Positions 53,785 through 62,336 of a stretch of 64,000 nucleotides of DNA are shown here, piece by piece. This stretch comes from Paenisporosarcina sp. OV554 (GTDB lineage: Bacteria; Bacillota; Bacilli; Bacillales_A; Planococcaceae): the NCBI RefSeq assembly GCF_003058165.1, contig NZ_QBUC01000004.1, positions 151,928 to 215,927 on the forward strand. The letters are read 5' to 3'. The notes under the pieces were generated by a model. The model saw only the letters and a list, made by a program, of their open reading frames with translations. It was not told the origin of the DNA and did not search any database. How positions within the stretch are numbered: the stretch's first letter is position 1; every line of letters starts with the position of its first letter. A program made the translations under genes and the position numbers.

Positions 53785-54546
53785 TTACATCTCCTCCTTT
53801 TTGCCGATGATCGCGAGGTAAATTTCTTCCAATGTCGGCTGCTTCTCGATGTACTCCACTTTCGCTGGCGGGAACATCTCCTTGAGTTCGGTAAGGGTAC
53901 CGGTCGTGATGATTTTTCCGCCATGCAGGATGGCGATACGGTCCGCCAGTTGTTCGGCTTCCTCCAGGTACTGGGTCGTCAGCAAGATGGTCGTGCCGCC
54001 GCCGGCAAGCTCCTTGACGGTTTCCCAGACTTCAATCCGCGCTTCAGGGTCAAGACCTGTCGTCGGTTCGTCGAGAAAAATGACTGCTGGCGTCCCGATC
54101 AGGCTCATGGCGATGTCAAGCCGGCGCTTCATCCCGCCGGAATATTTGTCTGCCCGGCGGTTGGCCGCATCGGTCAGGCTGAATCTTGCAAGCAAATTGT
54201 CGGCGACTTGAGCGGGATTGGAAACTCCCCGCAACTTGGCGATCATCATCAGGTTTTCCCGCCCGGTGAGCATGCCGTCTAAAGCTGCGAACTGCCCTGT
54301 CAGGCTGATGCTCTGGCGAACATGATCCGGTTGACGCTGGACGTCAAAGCCGCAAATACCTACTTCGCCGCCATCGGCCTTCATCAGCGTCGAGAGGATG
54401 TTGACCGTCGTCGTCTTGCCCGCTCCATTTGAGCCCAGCAGTGCGAAAATTTCGCCACGCCGCACCTCAAAATCCACCCCCTTTAAGACTTCCTTGTCTT
54501 TAAAGGATTTTTTTAACCCTTTTACAGAAATCGCTGCATTGCTCAT
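53785..54546 (-). CDS. Daunorubicin-resistance-type ABC ATPase (DrrA-like)
   Basis: 253 residues. Walker A is LLGSNGAGKTTTVN near residue 36, the signature YSGGMKRRLDIAM near 135, Walker B VIFLDEPTTGLDPEAR near 155 and the switch His is replaced by Gln in LLTTQYLEEAEQL, as is usual in the DrrA branch. ISLTGQFAALDGMLTGRENL is family-typical. The stop and the permease start are adjacent. A hand count of 54001-54060 gives 35 G or C in 60, well above the surrounding genes, which suggests acquisition. Confidence 0.92.
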   Translation of the reverse strand: MSNAAISVKGLKKSFKDKEVLKGVDFEVRRGEIFALLGSNGAGKTTTVNILSTLMKADGGEVGICGFDVQRQPDHVRQSISLTGQFAALDGMLTGRENLMMIAKLRGVSNPAQVADNLLARFSLTDAANRRADKYSGGMKRRLDIAMSLIGTPAVIFLDEPTTGLDPEARIEVWETVKELAGGGTTILLTTQYLEEAEQLADRIAILHGGKIITTGTLTELKEMFPPAKVEYIEKQPTLEEIYLAIIGKKEEM

Positions 54547-54620
54547 ACTTTTTTCCTCCTATACTCTTCTACTTAGTCTGACTGATAATCTGTATAACTT
54601 ATTACCAGGTTAAAAATATA

Positions 54621-54667
54621 ACTGAATAGCGAAGGTGGCAATTCACATTTGTAACCAGCTATTCAGT
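54621..54667. promoter_or_regulatory. Inverted repeat upstream of the DrrA-like gene (PadR operator candidate)
   Basis: ACTGAATAGC (54621-54630) and GCTATTCAGT (54658-54667) are perfect inverse copies. The same 10-mer pair recurs in front of the padR-like gene. Confidence 0.5.
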
Positions 54668-54672
54668 CGGTA

Positions 54673-55026
54673 TTATCTATTGAATTTATTTTTTCCCAAT
54701 CGCTTCATGATACTCTGATTCAAATCTTCATGATACTTGGCGACATAGGTTTTAGCGTTTGCCACTAGTTCGTCGGCAAAGGACGCCACGTCGGCCCCAG
54801 TGATTTCCAGCACTTGTCTGCCTTCCGCCGCACCGGCTTCGAACAACTCGATTAATTCATACTGAATGTGTAGCATATCCATCCCGTTGCCCGCTGAGAA
54901 ATTCCACATGTAGTTTTGAATTTTCTTAAATACAAACTGGTAGTCCTCTGGCAGGACTTCAACCCGTGCCATCATCATCTTGTATTCTTTTTTATCACCA
55001 ATCATTTTTTTGAACATTTCCATCAT
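54673..55026 (-). CDS. DUF1048-family protein
   Basis: 117 residues, mostly helical, soluble: MMEMFKKMIGDKKEYKMMMA, LPEDYQFVFKKIQNYMWNFS, LIELFEAGAAEGRQVLEITG and DVASFADELVANAKTY. These match DUF1048, a small family regularly found beside PadR regulators and DrrAB-type exporters. Its mechanism is unknown. It follows the padR-like gene by about 70 bases on the same strand, with AAGGAGG before the ATG. Confidence 0.82.
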   Translation of the reverse strand: MMEMFKKMIGDKKEYKMMMARVEVLPEDYQFVFKKIQNYMWNFSAGNGMDMLHIQYELIELFEAGAAEGRQVLEITGADVASFADELVANAKTYVAKYHEDLNQSIMKRLGKNKFNR

Positions 55027-55098
55027 GTTATTTTTCCTCCTTTTTTAATAAAGCTGAACAAGACACTCCAAAAATATCGTACGGAATATCTTATGAAG

Positions 55099-55419
55099 CT
55101 AGATTGACTTTAAGACGTTGATTTTTGATGATACAAAATCCCATTTTTTCCAAAACAATTCAAGTTCCTGGCGGCCAGCCTCATTAAGTGAGTAAAACTT
55201 GCGGGGTGGCCCCATATCTGACGGTTTCTTTTCTATGTTCACCAGTTTTTTCTTTTCTAATCGCACGAGGATGGTGTAGACCGTCCCTTCCACGACTTCA
55301 GTAAACCCAAGCTCGTTCAGGCGGCGGGTTATCTCATAGCCATAGGTTTCACGGCGGCTGATGATTTCCAGCACGCAGCCTTCCAGCGAACCCTTCAGCA
55401 TTTCAGTTAAATTTTCCAT
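55099..55419 (-). CDS. PadR-family transcriptional regulator
   Basis: 106 residues, the short PadR-s2 type. The winged helix reads LKGSLEGCVLEIISRRETYG, YEITRRLNELGF and VVEGTVYTILVRLEKKKLV, and the C-terminal dimerisation helix is short (EAGRQELELFWKKWDF). It probably represses its own operon and the divergently placed or downstream exporter genes until a drug ligand binds. Three copies of the same inverted repeat flank its promoter and the exporter promoter. Confidence 0.92.
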   Translation of the reverse strand: MENLTEMLKGSLEGCVLEIISRRETYGYEITRRLNELGFTEVVEGTVYTILVRLEKKKLVNIEKKPSDMGPPRKFYSLNEAGRQELELFWKKWDFVSSKINVLKSI

Positions 55420-55484
55420 GTTCAGAGCCTCCTCTACTTTGTCTGACTTATATTCAGCATAACTTAGTACTAAGGGAAATTTTT

Positions 55485-55606
55485 ACTGAATAGCTTTTGG
55501 GAAATCATGCTATTCAGTATTGCTTATTACACGTACATTGTAACACTGAGTAGCGGAGGTGTCAACTATTTTTCTTAAAAATATTTTTGCAACCTCACTA
55601 TTCAGT
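55485..55606. promoter_or_regulatory. Two inverted repeats upstream of the padR-like gene
   Basis: ACTGAATAGC (55485-55494) with GCTATTCAGT (55509-55518), and ACTGAGTAGC (55545-55554) with CTATTCAGT (55598-55606). They share the half-site seen at 54621. The short block TAAGTTAT-C-GA-TAT-AGTCAGAC just downstream is also conserved between the two promoters. Confidence 0.5.
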
Positions 55607-55748
55607 GGTGAAGATATCCAGTGTGACTTACTACAGGTATATCGTAACACGTAGTAGTCGGACTGTCAACTGGATTTTCTAAATATTTTTAAAACCAGCT
55701 ATCTCTATTGGATACAGCCGATTTTCTTTATGGAGCTTTTACTTCCTC

Positions 55749-55872
55749 CTATGCTTCTTTCAAAATGATTACACCGCGGATCATTCCCATCCAACAGCTG
55801 TACATGTAGGTTCCCGGTTTCTCTGGTGTGAAAACGATGAGGTTTTCTCCTACTTCCAGTGACCAATTCCTT
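55749..55872 (-). pseudogene. Cupredoxin-domain C-terminal fragment
   Basis: The minus strand reads FGRNWSLEVGENLIVFTPEK, PGTYMYSCWMGMIRGVII and stops at 55749. The F-x-P-x-x-x-G-x-Y-x-Y-x-C-W-M-G-M pattern is the copper-binding end of cupredoxin domains. The N-terminal strands with the first histidine ligand are missing and an in-frame stop precedes it. Confidence 0.75.
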
Positions 55873-55876
55873 CCGA

Positions 55877-56191
55877 AGAAATGTTAAAGAGTATTCCCAA
55901 AATGAAAGAAGAACTTCGTAGACTAATGTTCTTAATAATCTCAGCAGAAAAGTAAACGTTTATTATGCGTTCCTGCAAGATGTGGGGACGTTTTTCTTTT
56001 TGGGTTCACGGGAGCTTTAGTAAAATAACTGAGGATTATTAATGTAACTCCTTCGCGTTCTTCACTTTTCCACTATCGGGTGCGATTATGAAATAACTCT
56101 TAGATTTAAACGACTTTATTGTTATATTTTTAAGTGCGGTGAAGTAATCTACATCAAAAATTAAATAACTTTATTGTCACTCTACAAATAA
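55877..56191. other. Spacer with a short ORF scrap
   Basis: The plus strand at 55877-55951 reads EEMLKSIPKMKEELRRLMFL before a stop, the tail of some lost helical protein. Nothing else is recognised. Confidence 0.3.
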
Positions 56192-56233
56192 AAAACCTTG
56201 ATTTTTTTACACTAAGCAGAAAATCAAGGTTTT
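56192..56233. terminator. Isolated strong hairpin
   Basis: 14-bp perfect stem (AAAACCTTGATTTT with AAAATCAAGGTTTT) with flanking A and T runs; no gene clearly ends here, so it is probably left from lost genes. Confidence 0.6.
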
Positions 56234-56469
56234 TACTTCCAAAAATATCTTAGCCTATAAAATTCGTGTTTCTTTAATTTTTTTGTATATCGTAGATATG
56301 GAAATAAAAGTAAGCCTATGACCCATTTTTACACGTATCTCGGCTGAACCCCGATCACTTATACATCATATATTGACAAAACTCACGGATTAGGAAGTGA
56401 TCGCCTTCGTCCGAATCAGAAGAGGAAATGAAAAAAGTCCTCCTTGTCAAGAAGGACAAAAAATGATAA

Positions 56470-56498
56470 AAGTTCTGGACACAGTGGAACCAGAACTT
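56470..56498 (-). terminator. Terminator of the micro-ORF pair
   Basis: 9-bp perfect stem AAGTTCTGG / CCAGAACTT followed on the minus strand by TTTATCATTTTTTG, 28 bases after the second micro-ORF. Confidence 0.65.
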
Positions 56499-56525
56499 AA
56501 TCCAGTTTCGTAAAGTGTTATAAAC

Positions 56526-56693
56526 TCACCAAAGTGACATCAATATAAATAAACCAATAGCTCCGGCAAACAAATAGGAATATCCAAGTATAGAACCATT
56601 TCTATTTTTAATTTTCTTGAAAAGTAAAAAATAAAGCCCTAACCCAATAATAATTATTGTTAATACGAGACCCATAATATTAAATAGCATCAT
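56526..56693 (-). CDS. Small two-helix membrane protein, coupled to an upstream micro-ORF
   Basis: 55 residues: MMLFNIMGLVLTIIIIGLGL, a basic turn FKKIKNRNGS, and a second helix LFAGAIGLFILMSLW. It has no ribosome binding site of its own; its ATG overlaps the stop of the preceding 21-residue ORF as ATGA, so it should be translated by coupling. The KKIKNRN loop places the loop on the cytoplasmic side. The family is unknown to me. Confidence 0.6.
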   Translation of the reverse strand: MMLFNIMGLVLTIIIIGLGLYFLLFKKIKNRNGSILGYSYLFAGAIGLFILMSLW

Positions 56694-56755
56694 TTAAAAC
56701 CATAGAACAGTGCTTTTGCCCATTCCCTAATTTTACTTTTTCCTTCTTTTGTCAT
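56690..56755 (-). CDS. 21-residue basic micro-ORF leading the membrane protein
   Basis: Reads MTKEGKSKIREWAKALFYGF plus K, then TGA overlapping the next ATG. A textbook AGGAGG lies 7 bases before its ATG. The peptide is basic with an amphipathic C-terminal half. It may be a coupling leader or a real peptide acting with the membrane protein. Confidence 0.55.
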   Translation of the reverse strand: MTKEGKSKIREWAKALFYGFK

Positions 56756-56811
56756 CTTGTGGCCTCCTGGCTTCTTTCAAAATAGTATTCTTCAATATAG
56801 CCGATAATTCC

Positions 56812-56848
56812 TTCTTCAACTAACCTGCCCCGTTAGTCGAACAAGAAC
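56812..56848. repeat. Interspersed palindrome family, copy 4
   Basis: TTCTTCAACTAA-CCTGCCCCG-TTAGTCGAACAAG, the clearest copy together with copy 2. 56849-57120 holds no gene I can support. Confidence 0.6.
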
Positions 56849-57120
56849 CTGGATGTTCACTCTGCAAATTATCGATTCGACCAACTGAACCTACTGTCAA
56901 TGTAACAAAACTTAGGAGTTAATGAACACCCCATATTTACAGTGTTTTCTGAGGGTTAACTCTTTCATTAATGTTCAAAAACTCGTTCAACAATCTAAGT
57001 TCAGTAACCGATACGATACTAAATTTAGGTGCGCGACTGAATGTCTTAAAGACTTTATGTAAGTGTTTTTATTTGTCCTTTCATTTTCAACTTTATTTAT
57101 TGACTACTTCCCAAACTGAA

Positions 57121-57191
57121 AAAACCAAAGGCGCGAAAACGCCAATGGTTTTAATCTACGCAAAAAAGGAAAGGAGTTTCTGCTCCTTTCC
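57121..57191 (-). terminator. Two hairpins ending the large secreted protein gene
   Basis: Stem 57168-57176 with 57183-57191 (GGAAAGGAG / CTCCTTTCC) and six Ts on the minus strand, then a second stem at 57121-57152 (AAAACCA-GGCG / CGCC-TGGTTTT). Confidence 0.85.
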
Positions 57192-57195
57192 CATT

Positions 57196-60027
57196 TTAAT
57201 AAACCTTTACTGTTCTTGTTGCACTAATTAAACCTTTTGCATCCTTTGCCGATACATATAAATAGGTTCCAGCTTTTTGCTTTGGTATGGTTACTTTAAA
57301 GTTCCCATAGATATTTGCTTTCGACGTATAAACTTTCGTACCGATTTTTACTGCGACAACTGCATACTTTTCAGTTTTTCCGGTAACGGAGGTTGAGTAA
57401 TATCTTACAGGATTCACAACCGGTATATTCGGTGCGACTCGAGTAACCGTTAAGGATCGTGTATTACTAACCTTTCCAGCTGCGGTTGAAGTTACCTTGA
57501 TTGAATTCCCGCTGTTTTGAATCGGGATGGCCACTTTGAAATTGCCAACACTATCTGCTTTAGCGCTGTAAGACTTTGTGCCAATCAGAACGGTTACAAC
57601 AGCATACTTTTCGGTTATTCCGGTAACCGCGGCCAATTTATTGTTGACTACGTTAACAACCGGGACATTCGGAGCAACCCTAGTAACAAGCATTTTCTTC
57701 GATAAGCTGATGTTTCCTGCTGCATCCTTCGCCGTGATGCTCAATTCAACGCCGCTGTTTTGAGTAGGTATCTTGACCGTGAACTTTCCATAAGAGTCAG
57801 CAATGCTGCTATATGATGAAGTCCCAGCTTTCACGATAACCGTGGCTGCTTTTTCGCTTACCCCTGTTACTGTGGTCGATTTGTTTGTTACCGTATTAAC
57901 CACCGGAATATTTGGAGCAATTCTTGTAACGGCCACCTTTTTGGACAGACTTTGGTTCTGTGCGAGATCGGTTGAAGTAACGAAAATCGCTGTTCCACTA
58001 TTTTGAACAGGGATTATTATTTTAAAAATGCCATTTACATCAGCAGTGGTGCTGTAATTTTTACTACCTATAACAGAGTTAACGGTTGCTCCAGCTTCCG
58101 TTTTCCCCGTGATTTCGGCTGCTTTATTGGTAACCGGATTAACTGATGGTTCTGACGGTGGAGTTTTATCGATTACCGTTGTAGTAACGATTGGACTCAC
58201 ATTATTTTCAGCATCGCTTGCAATCACATTTAAGACTGTACCTGCTTTTTGCAGTGCGATCGGTATTGTAAAACTTCCATCCTCTTTCGCGTAGCCTTCA
58301 GCGACAAAGTCCTCACCCTTCGTAATGGTAATCTTTGCTCCGGCTTCCGTGTTGCCGATGACTTCCTTCGATGCATCTGATACATGATAAACATCCGAAA
58401 GCAGCAACCATGGCGCTGTAGCATCCTTCACTGTTAATTGAACTGATTCACTTCTATTGTTGACCAGGTCTTCAGCAAAAACTTCAATCACCGTTCCGGC
58501 TGCTTGTGGCTGAAAATTAATTGAAAACGTACCATCTACCGTATAGTAAGATCCAATGACCGTTTCTTTTGCGACAAGTTTAATAATCGACCCTTTATCC
58601 GTAACACCACTAATATTGGTCGTTTGGTCCGTTATTTCATTGGTTAAAAGCTGAGGTACTGATGGAGGCGTTCGATCCACCACTGTTACATACGTTGCCT
58701 CGCTAATATTGTCTGACGCATCTGTTGCAGTCACAGATACTTGTGTATTTGCCTTTAATTTTCCAATCGCAATCGAAAAATTACCATTTTCATCTGAAAC
58801 ATCCGTACCAATAGATACATCTGCGACCATTGCCTTAACGGTGGATAATGGCTCCGCTGTACCTGTAATTTCTACTGTGTTATCAGTCACTTCATTTACG
58901 ACAGTGGCTTCTGGTGGTGTTTCATCTAAAACAGTCACTGTGAAGCTTGAGCTGGTTCTGTTGTAACTATCTCTTGCCTTAATCGTTAATTCTGTTCCTC
59001 CCCTTTGGAGTTCGATTGGAATTTGGAAGCTTCCATCTATAAGTGAATACCCCTCGCCGATCTTCACATCAGCATGGTAAATTTCTACAAGGCTGTCCGC
59101 ATCGGTCATGCCGCTCACCGATTGATCACGATCACTAACATTTGCTACAAACGGTGCTTCCAAATTTCCTAAAGGGTAGCTGTTATCAAACGGTTTATAA
59201 GAAACCGTAATAATGTCTAACTTGTCACGATAGTTAATATTATCATTTACATCGGCAATCCCTTGATTAATCCGTTTATTATCTGTCACGCCCCAATAAT
59301 TATTTTTTCCATCAAAAAGGATCCCTTTATATCCAGAGATGTCCACCTTCAGTCGAGGGTAACCGAAGAAATTGTTTTCGTTAATAAAAATGTTAGCATT
59401 TCCACCGTCAGGTTCTCTACTGGTCAGCTTTATATCTGGAGTACGATAGTCTAGTGGATTGATGAAAGTGTTATTTTGAATAATAATTTTCCCAGGTCCA
59501 TTGTTAACATTTAGAGTTGCTTTTTGGCTAAAAAAGTTATGTTCAATGATTGAATCCAAAATCGATGACGAAAGGGAGATGGAACCATTTCGATACTGGT
59601 TATGACGAAGGGTAACATTATTCTTAATTGTGGTAATCAGAAAGCCGCCATTGTATTTTGATTGATGAAAATGATCCGCATATTCAATTTGAATCGTGCT
59701 GTTATTAAAAGCACTGCCCTGTACATAGACATCCTGTAATAGGATCCGCTCTTGTTCGGTGCCGACAGCGTGCAATTTGCCTTTAACCGATATCCATGAC
59801 CCATTTTGCCCTATCAACTGCACCCCAGGCTCAATCGTCAGCGTGACTCCAGGATAGATATCTATAATACCTGTTTGATAATAAGGCGATCCCTCTTTCG
59901 TTAAGACTCGGTCTTCGTTGATTACACCGAAAATGGTGCTGCCTGTTGTCGTTTCAGCTTGATTTTTTGCTGGGAAAAACGAAAATAGTAAAAGAAAAGC
60001 TAGCAAAAGTTGAAGGTGTTTTTTCAT
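57196..60027 (-). CDS. Large secreted protein: beta-helix plus about eight Ig-like (Big_6-type) repeats
   Basis: 943 residues. Signal peptide 1-24 (LLLAFLLLFSFFPAKNQA). Residues about 40-280 form a right-handed beta-helix domain with NNxF turns (IEHNFFSQKATLNVNNGPGK, NIFINENNFFGY, GKNNYWGV), as in NosD/pectate-lyase-like proteins. From about 290 there are eight modules of 80-85 residues, each with VTG(x)T(E/D)xxAxV, a central SxGxFxVxIPxQxxGTxLxVxAxDxxGN and a linker TPPSVP or APNIPVVN. The last four are most alike. No wall anchor is seen, so it is released or loosely held. Adhesion or polysaccharide binding is a reasonable guess. Confidence 0.85.
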   Translation of the reverse strand: MKKHLQLLLAFLLLFSFFPAKNQAETTTGSTIFGVINEDRVLTKEGSPYYQTGIIDIYPGVTLTIEPGVQLIGQNGSWISVKGKLHAVGTEQERILLQDVYVQGSAFNNSTIQIEYADHFHQSKYNGGFLITTIKNNVTLRHNQYRNGSISLSSSILDSIIEHNFFSQKATLNVNNGPGKIIIQNNTFINPLDYRTPDIKLTSREPDGGNANIFINENNFFGYPRLKVDISGYKGILFDGKNNYWGVTDNKRINQGIADVNDNINYRDKLDIITVSYKPFDNSYPLGNLEAPFVANVSDRDQSVSGMTDADSLVEIYHADVKIGEGYSLIDGSFQIPIELQRGGTELTIKARDSYNRTSSSFTVTVLDETPPEATVVNEVTDNTVEITGTAEPLSTVKAMVADVSIGTDVSDENGNFSIAIGKLKANTQVSVTATDASDNISEATYVTVVDRTPPSVPQLLTNEITDQTTNISGVTDKGSIIKLVAKETVIGSYYTVDGTFSINFQPQAAGTVIEVFAEDLVNNRSESVQLTVKDATAPWLLLSDVYHVSDASKEVIGNTEAGAKITITKGEDFVAEGYAKEDGSFTIPIALQKAGTVLNVIASDAENNVSPIVTTTVIDKTPPSEPSVNPVTNKAAEITGKTEAGATVNSVIGSKNYSTTADVNGIFKIIIPVQNSGTAIFVTSTDLAQNQSLSKKVAVTRIAPNIPVVNTVTNKSTTVTGVSEKAATVIVKAGTSSYSSIADSYGKFTVKIPTQNSGVELSITAKDAAGNISLSKKMLVTRVAPNVPVVNVVNNKLAAVTGITEKYAVVTVLIGTKSYSAKADSVGNFKVAIPIQNSGNSIKVTSTAAGKVSNTRSLTVTRVAPNIPVVNPVRYYSTSVTGKTEKYAVVAVKIGTKVYTSKANIYGNFKVTIPKQKAGTYLYVSAKDAKGLISATRTVKVY

Positions 60028-60728
60028 TGGTTTTCTCCTTGATTTTTTTTATTTATTATCTTTATTTTCACTACTATCCTGCTATTTCACAAGATTATTT
60101 TCCTTTTTTTACCACAGAAAAATTATACAACATCATTTTAGTTCTTTGAGTAACAAAGTTTTATTTCACTTTGACATTAATAATATCAAAAAAGATCACT
60201 TAGTAAATAATTTGGTCCGACAAAAAACCCTTGCCACAAACCAACAAGGGATTAATTATTCACTATCTAAGATTAGCCTATTTTATTTAACTAATGTGTT
60301 CAGTTAGTAAAAGAAGAAAATAGATTTAGCTACAAGAGATCATCCGTTTCACATTTATGCTATGGCTGAACCAGGTTGTATAGCGCATACATCCTAGGTT
60401 GACATAACACCACGACTCGGAAGTTAGCCCCACCGAACCAACCCTTAAGGTTTCTCATTTCTTCCTCTTTTCACCGAACTATCCGGTATTCACGAAATAT
60501 ACATCGTTGAGTTGACGGGTTTTTGGCGGTTTCGCTTTTCCTTTCCTATGAATAAATATTCAATATATTTTTATGAGAATATTTCATATTATGACAAAAA
60601 AAGATAATTTTTGTAAATGTATTGTTTTCTAATTATTATATCATTATACTAAAATTACCATCAAAAATGGAGTTGATTGAGAAAAGGTAATTATTTTTAC
60701 AAGGGAAAAAATTACAAAGATTTTCGGC
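60028..60728. other. Gene-free spacer with a dispersed repeat
   Basis: Holds repeat A copy 2 (60449-60559). No gene or clear terminator is seen; 60580-60700 is very AT-rich and probably holds the promoter of the next gene. Confidence 0.45.
60449..60559. repeat. Dispersed 110-bp repeat, copy 2
   Basis: Same orientation as 21553-21662. Strongest match is GAGTTGACGGG-TTTTGGCGGTTTCGC; both ends (GGTTTCTCATTTCTTCCT and GAATAAATAT) also agree. Confidence 0.75.
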
Positions 60729-60947
60729 ATGCATATTATAACTGCTATTATGATGATGCCAATAGCTGTACAAGCTGCTACAAAAAGTTTTACATTCGAT
60801 ATGACACACCAATTATATATTGGAACATACACATCTACTAAAGGTAGTGTAACTGGTACTGTTAATATGACTAGTTGGGGTGGAGATAATTACTTCCCAA
60901 TTCATGTTTATGAAAAACAAGCTGGTTCAGGTAGTTTGGATTACTAA
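60729..60947 (+). CDS. Small exported protein of unknown family
   Basis: 72 residues from ATG 60729, with a signal-like start MHIITAIMMMPIAVQA then ATKSFTFDMTHQLYIG. Predicted mature part about 56 residues, beta-rich, no cysteine, ending VYEKQAGSGSLDY. The signal lacks the usual basic N-region; the frame is open upstream and would add REKITKIFG, which supplies it, but only non-standard codons (ATT at 60711 with AAGGG 5 bases before) could start there. The next gene encodes a VanZ-family membrane protein. Function unknown. Confidence 0.5.
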   Translation: MHIITAIMMMPIAVQAATKSFTFDMTHQLYIGTYTSTKGSVTGTVNMTSWGGDNYFPIHVYEKQAGSGSLDY

Positions 60948-60980
60948 TCGTAAAAGTTTTAGAAGGGCTGGATTTATAAT

Positions 60981-61556
60981 ATGTTCAATGCTTTATATCC
61001 TAGTATAATTATTATTTCTTTCTTTCTTTTGTTCTTTGGTTATAGATTTATCAGGGGTTATATTTCTGTTCTTCATTTTCTATATTGGATAATTTTTTCT
61101 GTCTATACTGCTAGTCTAGTAGTGTATACATTGTTTCCATTCCCATACCAAAAAGAGTTAATTGAAATTATGATAGAGGATAATTTGGGGATGAAGAATA
61201 ATTTCATTCCATTTAAAGCATTTGTAGATGCAATGAATTATGGTTCTCTTACAATTGCTATAAAACAAATTGGGGGTAATATTTTATTGTTCATGCCCCT
61301 AGGCTTTGCCCTACCAATTCTTTTTCCAGTAATAAAAAAGGGTAAAGTTATTGTAATTGGTTTCACAGTAAGTTTAATTATTGAATCAACACAAGCTATA
61401 GCTAGTCTTTTTCTTGGTTATAATTATAGAAGTTTCGATATTGATGATTTAATTATGAATACTTTAGGAACAGTAATTGGTTTGCTAATATTTAATCTAC
61501 TTTCTAACTTTTTAAAACAATCAGGATTACTAATAAGTAGAGAAACTAAAATTTAA
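60981..61556 (+). CDS. VanZ-family membrane protein
   Basis: 191 residues, five or six membrane helices. VanZ-family landmarks are present: NNFIPFKAF near residue 76, GGNILLFMPLGFALPILFP near 98, SLIIESTQ near 133 and RSFDIDDLIMNTLGTVIG near 155. VanZ gives low-level teicoplanin resistance by an unknown mechanism; most family members have no known role. It lies 33 bases after the small exported protein gene, probably the same transcript, with no van resistance genes nearby. Confidence 0.85.
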   Translation: MFNALYPSIIIISFFLLFFGYRFIRGYISVLHFLYWIIFSVYTASLVVYTLFPFPYQKELIEIMIEDNLGMKNNFIPFKAFVDAMNYGSLTIAIKQIGGNILLFMPLGFALPILFPVIKKGKVIVIGFTVSLIIESTQAIASLFLGYNYRSFDIDDLIMNTLGTVIGLLIFNLLSNFLKQSGLLISRETKI

Positions 61557-61601
61557 ATTCACACTCAGAAGAACTTGTTCTTTTTAGGTACTCCTAAAAA
61601 A

Positions 61602-61646
61602 AATGGTAGTGCAGACCATAGCATTGGTTTGCACTACTATTTTTTA
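61602..61646 (+). terminator. Terminator after the VanZ-family gene
   Basis: 16-bp stem with two wobble or mismatch positions (AATGGTAGTGCAGACC with GGTTTGCACTACTATT) followed by TTTTT. Confidence 0.85.
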
Positions 61647-61892
61647 TATAGAAAAGACGAAAAATAGGCCGATGTCTTTTTAGTGTTTCGAACCCATCTA
61701 TAAAACCGACCTACTTCACTGTCCTTATTTGAATCGAAGCACCTCAGTCCAATGCAACGCATTATTTACGACTGGAAGTCGCCCAAAAACACCCGATTTT
61801 TTCAGGGTGTGTAGATGGGCACTCGTCAAAACTTCGATGAATCTATACTCAAAGAAAATAGAATCTTATACGAATAAAAAAAGAGCAGCAAA

Positions 61893-62036
61893 AGCTACTC
61901 CGTTTTCATCAACTCTTCAATTTCTTCAGGGGACTTACCAAGACTTTCGAGCAATGTACGCTTCCTCTCCTGATCTTCTTCAGTTTCTACTGTCGCCACT
62001 ATCTCGTCTTTTGATTTCTTTCTTTCGTTAAACAAA
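61893..62036 (-). other. Short acidic-helical ORF or gene tail
   Basis: The minus strand reads NERKKSKDEIVATVETEEDQ then ERKRTLLESLGKSPEEIEEL and stops at about 61893. It looks like a real protein C-terminus but no ribosome binding site or normal start is found, and its 5' end meets a topB fragment. Unknown family. The opposite-strand open frame (61729-62031) looks spurious. Confidence 0.35.
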
Positions 62037-62265
62037 TGCACGAAAAAAGGAAACGCTATTTAGAGGGGGGTAAATACATCGTCACTTGGACATTTAGTGA
62101 CACTTGCAGACCCAGAAAGCTACAATGTGAAATATAAACAATGGAATTGGAAAGACAACGGAACTTACAAGTCGTATCGGTTTTTTGATTCAATCATGTG
62201 GCACTCCATCGAAAATCCTTTTAGTGACTTTCACGAAATTTTGTTAAGCTGTTTCCATTCGAATT
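62030..62265 (+). pseudogene. DNA topoisomerase III (topB) N-terminal fragment
   Basis: In one frame KRKRYLEGGKYIVTWTF is read, and after a frameshift near 62093 the next frame gives GHLVTLADPESYNVKYKQWNWKD. Together they are the TopB Toprim region G-Y-x-V-T-W-A-x-GHLVTLxxPxxYxxxYKxW. The start, the rest of Toprim and the whole catalytic body with the active tyrosine are absent. It is a doubly damaged relic, perhaps from an integrated plasmid-type element. Confidence 0.75.
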
Positions 62266-62336
62266 AAAAAACCTTATTTTCTTATGGTACGGTTCCCCGT
62301 GATGTATCTAAATGAGGTTTTTATAAATTTGATATC

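Noticed and set aside
57196..60027. LPXTG or SLH surface anchoring of the large Ig-repeat protein
   Set aside because: The C-terminus ends in the last Ig module (RTVKVY) with no sorting signal, hydrophobic tail or SLH motifs.
60981..61556. Glycopeptide-resistance cluster because of the VanZ-like protein
   Set aside because: No vanA/H/X/S/R-type genes are nearby; VanZ-family proteins are common in Bacilli without such resistance.
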